Translations under genes and position numbers: made by a program
DNA from: Planctomycetota bacterium
GTDB taxonomy: Bacteria > Planctomycetota > Phycisphaerae > Sedimentisphaerales > Anaerobacaceae
Reading direction: 5' to 3'
Assembly: GCA_023481165.1 (NCBI GenBank)
Contig: JAMCWO010000337.1
Location: 1-41,288, forward strand
DNA: 41,288 nucleotides
Notes under the pieces: model-generated
The model's database searches: none
Told to the model about the DNA's origin: nothing
What the model saw: the letters and a program-made list of their open reading frames with translations, nothing else
Part shown: positions 6,705-13,370 of the stretch, piece by piece
Layout of the letters: each line of letters begins with the position of its first letter
Numbering within the stretch: position 1 is the stretch's first letter

Positions 6705-6791
6705 ATGCTGGCAATGGCTTCCTACTGGACTTTGATTATCGTCATCGTTGTGACCGTCCTTGGTATCTACGCTTATAGAAAGCTGGAGTGA
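6705..6791 (+). CDS. single-span membrane peptide (28 aa)
   Basis: ATG 6705 encodes MLAMASYWTLIIVIVVTVLG followed by IYAYRKLE and TGA. That is one hydrophobic helix and a short charged tail. AGGTGA lies 5 bp upstream of the ATG. It follows motif copy 5 just as DUF3309 and lmo0937-type genes follow copies 3 and 4, which supports a real gene. No family recognised. The leader contains a partial duplication of GGACTTTGATT at 6678 and inside the gene. Confidence 0.5.
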   Translation: MLAMASYWTLIIVIVVTVLGIYAYRKLE

Positions 6792-6997
6792 GGCGACGAT
6801 TACCGTTCACTGCCTGATTGCTGCTGCATGTCCGCTGCAGGCACGATGATTATCGGAGGAATACCACGAGCGGCTGCACTGAATCCATCGGGAGCAGCAT
6901 CGGTAAAAAGGGTCGTTTCTCATGGTACGCAATATTCCTGGAAACGGCGAGAGCGTGTTGCGTCTTGTTGTATGATTGCAGTAAAAGGAGTATCTTA

Positions 6998-7864
6998 ATG
7001 AACTCAATCATGTTCGTTCTGTTGCTCGCCGTTGCGGTGGTTGTGATCGTTCTTTTCGCGGGCATACGGGTGGTTCGCCCCACCCACCGCGGTCTCATCG
7101 AGAGGCTCGGCAGGTACCGGCGTTTTGCCGCACCGGGTTTCAACTGGATCGTTCCTCTGGTGGACAGAATGATTCAGGTCAATACTACGGAGCAGATGGT
7201 GGACGCCCGGCCCCAAGAGATCATTACGAATGACAATCTCAATGCGAGCGTGGATGCACAAGTTTACTTCAAAGTCAAGAATGACGAGGAGAGCGTCAAG
7301 AGCTCGCAGTACAATGTAAACAACTATCAATATCAGATTGTCAACCTCGCCCGTACGACATTGCGGAACATCATCGGCACCCTCACCCTGAAGTCGGCCA
7401 ACAGCGAGAGAGATAAGATCAACACCTCGCTGCTGGAGACCTTGGCGCGGGAAACCAAGCACTGGGGCATGGAAATCGTCCGGACGGAGTTGAAGGAGAT
7501 CGACCCTCCCAAGGACGTCCAGGAGACCATGAACAAAGTGGTGAAGGCGGAAAATGAGAAGGTCGCCGCCTTGGATTTTGCCGATGCGGTGGAGCGGCAG
7601 GCGGATGGAGTCAAGCGGTCGGAAATCAAGAAAGCCGAAGGGATCAAGCAGGCCAAGATTCTGGCGGCGGAGGGCGAGGCCGAAGCCATCCGGCTCGTCA
7701 ATGAGGCCGCGAACACGTACTTCGTGGGAAACGCCCAGCTTCTCCGCAAGCTCGAGGCCCTGGAGAAGTCCCTGAGTCAAAATGCCAAGATCGTCATTCC
7801 TTCCGGTTCTGAGCTCGTCAACGTCATCGGAGAAATGGCTGGCTTCTTGCCGATGATGAAGTGA
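6998..7864 (+). CDS. slipin / stomatin-like SPFH protein
   Basis: The 288-aa protein has one N-terminal membrane helix (FVLLLAVAVVVIVLFAGI). The SPFH/band 7 domain follows (VVRPTHRGLIERLGRYRRFAAPGFNWIVPLVD ... TLRNIIGTLTL ... EIVRTELKEIDPP). A long alanine/glutamate-rich coiled coil (about 190-260) then leads into a hydrophobic C-terminus. Such proteins form oligomeric scaffolds in membrane microdomains and often pair with an NfeD protease; no NfeD gene is present here. AAAAGGAG before ATG 6998 fixes the start. A 206-bp gap separates it from the small peptide gene, and no motif copy lies in it. Confidence 0.93.
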   Translation: MNSIMFVLLLAVAVVVIVLFAGIRVVRPTHRGLIERLGRYRRFAAPGFNWIVPLVDRMIQVNTTEQMVDARPQEIITNDNLNASVDAQVYFKVKNDEESVKSSQYNVNNYQYQIVNLARTTLRNIIGTLTLKSANSERDKINTSLLETLARETKHWGMEIVRTELKEIDPPKDVQETMNKVVKAENEKVAALDFADAVERQADGVKRSEIKKAEGIKQAKILAAEGEAEAIRLVNEAANTYFVGNAQLLRKLEALEKSLSQNAKIVIPSGSELVNVIGEMAGFLPMMK

Positions 7865-7925
7865 TGAGCAGGACTGGCATGAAGCGGAGTCTCTGAAACA
7901 GGCCACAGGCAAGAGAGGACCGGTT

Positions 7926-9515
7926 ATGCGAATCGCGATATTATCCTGGGAGTCACTGCACTCCATCGCCATTGGCGGGGTTGCGGCCCATGTAACGGAA
8001 TTGGCGGCTGCGTTGGCGAGGAAAGGGCACCAAATCCACGTCTTTACCCGCCGGGCCTTTGGTCAGGCAGGTCATGACTGGACGGATGACGTTCATTATC
8101 ACCGATGCACGTACCCACCCCACGATGATTTCGTCGATGACGTCAACAATATGTGCCGGTCATTTGTGGATCATGTCTTCGAAGTAGAGGATCTGGTCAG
8201 CCGTTTCGACATCATCCACGCCCACGACTGGCTGACGGCCAACGCGATGATCTGGATCAAGCAGGGCCGCGGACACCAATGTCTGTTTACGATCCACTCG
8301 ACTGAATATGCCCGCTGTGGCAACGCCTTCCCGATGGGTCGATCCGAGCGCATCCGCTACCAGGAGCGGGCGGGGACTCACTGGGCGGATCGGGTGATCG
8401 CCGTCTCCCAGGCTACCAGAGACGAGATTGCCTGGATGTACGAGGTGCCGCGCGGCAAGATATCGGTGGTTTACAACGGGGTCAGCCCACAACGCTTTGA
8501 TCAACCTACGGACCCCGGTGCCGACAAACGGCGCTATCATATCGGCCCCTTAGATCCCACCATCCTGTTCTGTGGCCGGCTGGCGTGGCAGAAGGGCCCC
8601 GATATCCTGGTCGAAGCCATCCCTGCGATCCTCCGGCGACATCCATCCGCACGTTTTGCGTTTGTCGGTGAGGGCGATATGAGGGATGCCCTGGAGTCGC
8701 GCACTTGGCAATTGGGCGTGGCGCACGCTGTGCGGTTCCTGGGCTATCGCAGTGGCGATGAGTTGGTCCGCTTGTACAAGCTGGCGGACGTGATTTGCCT
8801 GCCGAGCCGCAATGAGCCGTTCGGGATCGTCGTGCTCGAAGCCTGGAGCGCCGGCAAGCCGGTCATCGCCAGTCAGAACGGCGGCCCTGCGGAGTATGTC
8901 CGGCATGAAGTGAACGGGTTGAAGATCTACCCCAATCCCGAGTCCGTGGTTTGGGGAGTGAACCACATGTTCTCCGATCTCGACCGGGCTCGGCGGATGG
9001 GCCGGAACGGCCGGAAGGCTGTGCAGGAACGGTTTACCTGGGACACGATCACGGAACAAATGCTGGCCATCTACCAGGGGCTCTGTCCAAGCCCTGTAGT
9101 GGTGCCGGATCGGGCCGCTGACAGTGTCCAGGGTGTACTGGCGGAGTCTTCCCTGGAGACGCCCTGGGCCGGTGCCCTGGACGAGAACTCACTGGCGGTT
9201 CTTGAGGAGGGAGCCTATGGTCCACACCTTGGCGTGCAGGTCAAGCTCCATCTCGCGGCCGCAGACCTTGTGGGGGAGGTTGATGACGCCTTGACCACGT
9301 GCACATCGTCTCTGGCCCATTCTGGTCTCAATCCTCAACGTCAAGACCACACTCTGACCATAAGGGGCGACTGGGAGACAGTGCTGGCCGCGCTGAAGCG
9401 TTGCGATCAACGTATGCGACGAACCCGCGCCCATCAGAAACAGCCACCGAGCATCAGGATGGCGGCGCTTACTGGGGAAGCTCCGACAGACGACCTCGTA
9501 TTTGCGACCCCGTAA
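7926..9515 (+). CDS. GT4 family glycosyltransferase with a C-terminal extension
   Basis: The 529-aa protein is a GT-B fold retaining transferase. It has an N-terminal acceptor domain with the G17-G18 loop (IAIGGVAAHVTELA), R218 and K223 in FCGRLAWQKG, and the E297-x7-E305 pair in RNEPFGIVVLE, the nucleotide-sugar binding signature. It resembles bacterial glycogen-synthase-like and cell-wall GT4 enzymes. Residues about 415-529 form an extra tail of unknown function, which makes it longer than a typical 380-420 aa GT4. The start ATG follows GAGAGGACC. It may act with the stress and envelope genes upstream; the sugar donor cannot be told. Confidence 0.9.
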   Translation: MRIAILSWESLHSIAIGGVAAHVTELAAALARKGHQIHVFTRRAFGQAGHDWTDDVHYHRCTYPPHDDFVDDVNNMCRSFVDHVFEVEDLVSRFDIIHAHDWLTANAMIWIKQGRGHQCLFTIHSTEYARCGNAFPMGRSERIRYQERAGTHWADRVIAVSQATRDEIAWMYEVPRGKISVVYNGVSPQRFDQPTDPGADKRRYHIGPLDPTILFCGRLAWQKGPDILVEAIPAILRRHPSARFAFVGEGDMRDALESRTWQLGVAHAVRFLGYRSGDELVRLYKLADVICLPSRNEPFGIVVLEAWSAGKPVIASQNGGPAEYVRHEVNGLKIYPNPESVVWGVNHMFSDLDRARRMGRNGRKAVQERFTWDTITEQMLAIYQGLCPSPVVVPDRAADSVQGVLAESSLETPWAGALDENSLAVLEEGAYGPHLGVQVKLHLAAADLVGEVDDALTTCTSSLAHSGLNPQRQDHTLTIRGDWETVLAALKRCDQRMRRTRAHQKQPPSIRMAALTGEAPTDDLVFATP

Positions 9516-9617
9516 GGACGTACCGATGGCTCGTGCCGGTGCGTCTGCCATCCCCCGGTCTTCCGTTGGTCTGGGCCGCCGGTTTGGGTCGATGGAATTG
9601 ACTTGAGGGGGACACGC

Positions 9618-10244
9618 ATGTTTCTCAGGTTCTTTACCAACCAGTTCGACTTCTTTGATCGGTTTGAGGAACAGGTAGGTCATGCGGTGGAGGCGGCGCG
9701 TTTCTTCCAGGAGGTGGCGGCCCAGAACCGAGTGACCGAAGAGATGCTGATCCGGATGGCCCAGATCGAGCATCAGGGAGACAACGTGGCGCACACGATC
9801 ATTGAGCAATTGAACAAAACCTTCATCACGCCCTTTGATCGGGAGGATATCCATGCCCTGGCGATGGAGTTGGATGACATCACGGATATGATCCACAATA
9901 TCGTCAGCCGGCTCAGGGTCTATGATATCACCGGCGTGGACCGGAACCTGGTGGAATTCGCAGCGGTTATCGAGCAGTCGGTGCGAGCCGTGGCCACGGC
10001 CATTGGGGGACTGCGGCATAGCAAAAACGCTCGGGTGGTCTTCGACGCCTGTGTCGAGGTCAATCGCCTGGAAAATGTCGGCGACGTGATGCGCAACCGC
10101 GTGCTGGCAGAGCTGTTCGCGACCGCGAAAGACCCGATCCTGGTGATCAAATGGAAAGACATCTATCAAGACGCCGAGACGGTGCTGGATGTCTGCGAAG
10201 ACGTAGTCCACGTGGTCGATTCCATCATGGTCAAACAGGCATGA
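9618..10244 (+). CDS. DUF47 / PhoU-like phosphate-transport regulator
   Basis: The 208-aa all-helical protein (FFDRFEEQVGHAVEAARFF, IEHQGDNVAHTIIEQLNKTFITPFDREDIHAL, DDITDMIHNIVSRL) matches the DUF47/TIGR00153 family. These proteins are usually encoded beside, and thought to regulate, Pit-type low-affinity phosphate transporters. AGGGGGACACGC before ATG 9618 sets the start; an upstream in-frame TTG would add five residues. The expected pit gene is not next: the following DNA is a reversed kinase fragment beginning within about 15 bp. Rearrangement may have separated the pair. Confidence 0.9.
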   Translation: MFLRFFTNQFDFFDRFEEQVGHAVEAARFFQEVAAQNRVTEEMLIRMAQIEHQGDNVAHTIIEQLNKTFITPFDREDIHALAMELDDITDMIHNIVSRLRVYDITGVDRNLVEFAAVIEQSVRAVATAIGGLRHSKNARVVFDACVEVNRLENVGDVMRNRVLAELFATAKDPILVIKWKDIYQDAETVLDVCEDVVHVVDSIMVKQA

Positions 10245-10254
10245 ACATGACCTC

Positions 10255-10866
10255 GGCCATCACAGGCAGCGCTTCGGCTTGCCGGCGCTGAGCGGCCTCC
10301 TCTGCGCGCGGTTTCGGCTTCCTGTCGCAAGCGAATCTCGGCTCGCTGGGCTTGCGTTGCCCGAACCGCCTGCCAGGTGCTCACGAGCGCTCCGAGCACG
10401 AGCACCGCTGCCACGACAGCGGCGGCAGTAAAGACGCCCTTGTTCCGGCGGGCCAGTTTCTGGAACCGATAGAGCGTGCCGGGCCGCCCGGCGGATACGG
10501 GCTCATCGTGCAGGTGTCGCTCGATGTCCTCCGCCAAGGCATGCGCCGTCTGATACCGCCGCATTCGATCCTTTTCCATCGCCTTGAGCGTGATCCAGTC
10601 TAGGTCGCCCCGCAGCCTGCGGCGCAGAGTGGCCGTATTGCTCTGACAGCACCTGGCCAGTTTCATGGACGTGTCCGCGTCTAAACTGCTGACCCGCGTA
10701 CTTGGTGTCTTGGGCTCTTCTTCCCGCAACACCGCCGCATCTGGTCAATACCGCCTCTCCTCAATCTCTGCGACTCGAACGGCAAAGTCCCCGTCAGGAG
10801 TTCATACAGGAGCACGCCCAAGCGGTCAGTCTGTTGCCGGTGTCCGACTGGCTCTGAAGACAGCAA
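10255..10866 (-). pseudogene. C-lobe and membrane segment of a Ser/Thr protein kinase, frameshifted
   Basis: Read on the minus strand, DRLGVLLYELLTGTLPFESQRL (10770-10866) is the end of a Hanks-type kinase catalytic domain. After a one-base frameshift near 10730 it continues as VLREEEPKTPSTRVSSL, GDLDWITLKAMEKDRMRRYQ and a membrane helix (GVFTAAAVVAAVLVLGALVS). A second frameshift near 10320 moves into EEAAQRRQAEA. This order is typical of planctomycete membrane kinases. The N-lobe with the P-loop and catalytic loop is absent. It is probably part of the same ancestral gene as 11174-12022, now inverted. Confidence 0.8.
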
Positions 10867-11007
10867 ACGGCGTCATGAATTCAGCCGCTACAGGCCGGTT
10901 TGACTGCCGCTTGACGGGGACACGTGTTCGCCGGAACGCGACCCAGGGCCCACCGTCTGAGAAACGGCGCGTAACTACTGCTCCGTGGTCCACGCGAGTC
11001 GGCCCAG

Positions 11008-11215
11008 TCACTTGAGGAGTCTGTGTACGACTACTGCCAGCCCCAAACTGATGGCCAGCGTGAAAAACACAATGACTACGAGCCCTGCAAGGGCTCCGTT
11101 GTTCGAGGCGTGTCAGCCTGGCGCAGACTGGCCCAGTGCGAGCGTGCTCGCGCTGGCAACAATGAGTAGCCCCATGGTTATCTTGGCAGACGACGACGAT
11201 CAGGCCCCACGACAT
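11008..11215 (-). pseudogene. degraded small membrane protein gene
   Basis: AAAGGAGTCATTCAC precedes ATG 11215 on the minus strand, which encodes [13 protein letters not shown]. Removing one base then gives [20 protein letters not shown], an in-frame TGA, and [19 protein letters not shown]...HRLLK with a stop at 11010-11008. The pieces make a plausible secreted or two-segment membrane protein of about 70 residues broken by one frameshift and one stop. The good ribosome binding site and the clear hydrophobic helix support a former gene. Family unknown. Confidence 0.4.
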
Positions 11216-12022
11216 GTGAATGACTCCTTTCCTGAGCTCAGTTCTGCGGCGCCGGCGGAAGCGATCGGCACGATGATCGGCCGGTACAAGCTGCTGAGCG
11301 TGCTGGGAGAAGGCGGCTTCGGGATGGTCTATCTGGCTGAGCAGGAAAGGCCCATCAGACGGCGCGTGGCATTGAAGATCATCAAGCCAGGTACAGGTGC
11401 CACCGCATTCCATCCAAAAGGTCGATACGTCTGTGCGGCTGGCGGTTTCTCCCGAAGTAACGTAATCGCTACGTGGGACCTTGCGACAGGCGGTAAGAAA
11501 TGGCACGCTAATGCGGAGAATTCCATAACTGTCATCGCATTCAGCCCGGATGGAACACACCTCGTCTCTGGTGATAATGCTGGTATGATTCAGTTGTGGG
11601 ATGCAGACACAGGCCATAGGATTGCGCGTTTCTATCACGGCGGAGAATTGAGTGGTGTTGGTTTTAGCCCGGATGGTACGCGCATTCTTTCTGGTAGTGC
11701 CGACGGGACGATCAAGACCTGGGACACACGCTCGGACGTGGAAGTGCTCACGTTGCAGGCGCGCGATGCCGTTCGAGCGGTTGCTTTCAGTTCTAATGAA
11801 GACTCAATCCTTGCTGGTTGCAGCGATGGTAAGATCAGACGATGGGATTCCGCGCGTACTGATAAGAGGTCCCTTGCTGTTTCCATTCGTGTGATTCGTG
11901 CCATTCGTTGTTTCTATGTCCTTATCCGATCCGAGGGGCTCTGCCTCAGAGCAGACCGTCCCTCTACCCATGCTCCGTGTTGCACGAATCGTGCCGAAAT
12001 TCTGTGCGCGCGGGACCTCTAA
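11174..12022 (+). pseudogene. Ser/Thr kinase N-lobe fused to WD40 repeats by internal deletion
   Basis: The ORF has the kinase glycine loop and Lys strand ([33 protein letters not shown]; about residues 35-75). It then jumps directly into WD40-type repeats: [38 protein letters not shown] and [21 protein letters not shown], each ending in a W-D dipeptide. The catalytic loop, DFG, C-lobe and membrane helix are missing, so no kinase activity is possible. The last ~50 codons lie in non-coding repeat DNA (11959 onward). A reverse-oriented C-lobe lies 300 bp upstream, suggesting inversion plus deletion within one kinase-WD40 gene. ATG 11174 is one of several possible starts. Confidence 0.8.
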
Positions 12023-12099
12023 GAATCGCGCAACTCCTTGTGCCGGAAGGAATAAAGAATTTTTCGCTGGCGGGGTGTTTTACCTTTTCAACTGTTGCA
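11959..12099 (+). repeat. 141-bp dispersed repeat, copy A
   Basis: Aligns without gaps to 40344-40484; by hand count about 121 of 141 bases are identical. The first 10, a central 37 and the last 25 bases are identical, while the block after GTGCGCGC differs. It contains the small palindrome GCACGAATCGTGC. The ends are sharp in both copies. Confidence 0.85.
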
Positions 12100-12484
12100 G
12101 AAATGTGGCCAGCCGGTTACCGCTTTTTGAACCACGAATGGCACGAAAGGCACGAATATTTGTGTGATTAGCTACGCCACGGCCCCAGCGGTGCAGGAAT
12201 TCTTCCACCGACCGGGACTGCCAACGGCTGGCTCACCACAGAGTCACCGAGAGCCTGCCCCTTCGACAAACTCAGGGCGGGCTCTGTGCGAAGTGAACGG
12301 GACACAGGGGAGGACAGGCCGGAGGCGGTAGGCTGGAGTCCAGACCTCATGAGCCGAAAGAAATGTCATCCCCGCGCAGGCAGGGAAACGCAAAAAGGCG
12401 AAAAAAAGGGGTAGCCCAGCCGCCCTCGGCTGGGGACGGAGAACAAACAGACTACCGACTACTGGCGACCGACTTCAGCTTTCC
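12023..12484. other. gene-free interval with repeat debris
   Basis: It holds the end of repeat A and a CACGAATGGCACGAAAGGCACGAA string at 12128-12152. That string is roughly the inverse of one at 11886-11909, so the pair brackets repeat A. It also holds the palindromic repeat at 12251-12285 and an A-rich purine stretch near 12390. No coding frame is supported. Confidence 0.6.
12251..12285. repeat. widely dispersed palindromic repeat (CTTCGACAAACTCAGGG type)
   Basis: GAGCCTGCCC and GGGCGGGCTC form near-complementary arms around CTTCGACAAACTCAG. I recall this sequence, read as ALSLSKG on the other strand, as a short repeat found in many unrelated bacterial genomes. Its function is unknown. Confidence 0.65.
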
Positions 12485-12818
12485 TACTTCTTCGACTTGA
12501 CCTCGTAGACCTTCAGGACCTCATCGCCGTAGTGGTTGATGTCACGCCGACATATCCGCCTTCTCGCCAGAGCTTCACGCGGGCGCGAATCTGGTTGACG
12601 AGCTTGTTCTCCTCGATCCGGTCCTGGGTCCATTCCGTGTCAAACTCAAGCTGTTTCTGGCCCTTCTTGTGGGGCCGGGCGATGGGGACGAAGTACGAAC
12701 TACTCCGGCGGCCCCCGATAACTTCGTTAGTGATCCCCTCGTCGGTGAATTTGAAGTGACGATTCGGTTCCCGGAACGGCGAATTGATAACCGGGTTCTC
12801 AATGACAACTTGCTTCAT
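12485..12818 (-). pseudogene. remnant of a type III-like restriction endonuclease (BPTD_3080-type)
   Basis: From ATG 12818 the minus strand encodes MKQVVIENPVINSPFREPNR, HFKFTDEGITNEVIGGRRSS and EWTQDRIEENKLVNQIRARV, ending near GGYVGVTSTTT. I recognise this as the N-terminal ~90 residues of the BPTD_3080-type restriction endonuclease family, normally several hundred residues long. The helicase and nuclease parts are missing. About 20 codons later, in another frame, INHYGDEVLKVYEVKSKK ends at TAG 12487-12485; this looks like the C-terminus of a partner gene, perhaps the methylase. A large deletion probably fused the two ends of an R-M cassette. Confidence 0.65.
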
Positions 12819-13370
12819 AGGGCAATTCTCCCTCAGCCACCAACCTTCTTCGCACACGGCAACGTCCCTGCCTCGTCTCACCTCCCGACAGTGCGCGGCC
12901 ACCAATTCGCCCGAGTCCTACCCCCGATTATCGGCCGGAGCAACGAAAAAATGAAGAGACAGTAGCCGGTAGTCTGTAGTCGGTAGCCTCTGGATCTATG
13001 ATTTACGATGTACGATTTATGATTTGGTTTGAACGGCCTCCAGCCTACCGCCTCCGGCCTTCCGTCGTCTGTCCTCCGTCCTCTGTCGTCCATTCTCCGT
13101 GTGCTCCCCCCGCCTGCGCGGGGGCGGGCTGTGCCTTCGTGGTGGAGAATCGGTAGTCAGTAGTCGGTGGTCGGTCCGGCCTATGGCCTTCGTGGCCTCG
13201 GCGCCCGCTTTAGTGTGGACTTCCCGTATGGTTCTGTGGTGTTTATGATAAGGGTTGTCTGGGGGAGAGGGGGTATCGGGAGAATGGGAAATGGATATTG
13301 ACTTCAGACCGTATCTGAACCAGCCGGTGCATTGGCTCGTCACGAGCGGCCCCCGCATTGTGGTGATCCG
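12819..13370. other. low-complexity intergenic region with short-period repeats
   Basis: Contains tandem variants of AGTCGGTAG (12965-12990 and 13152-13172) and ATTTACGATG/ATTTATGATTT (12999-13025). It also has a CCGTC-CTCTGTC-GTC array at 13058-13101. These look like slippage-prone filler, not coding. The last array resembles part of the zinc-ribbon gene at 36349-36412. No promoter is assigned for the phosphatase gene at 13371. Confidence 0.6.

Noticed and set aside
6846-6998. 50-codon frame ending at the slipin ATG (TAATG overlap)
   Set aside because: No ribosome binding site and no recognisable product; the overlap with the slipin start is probably chance.
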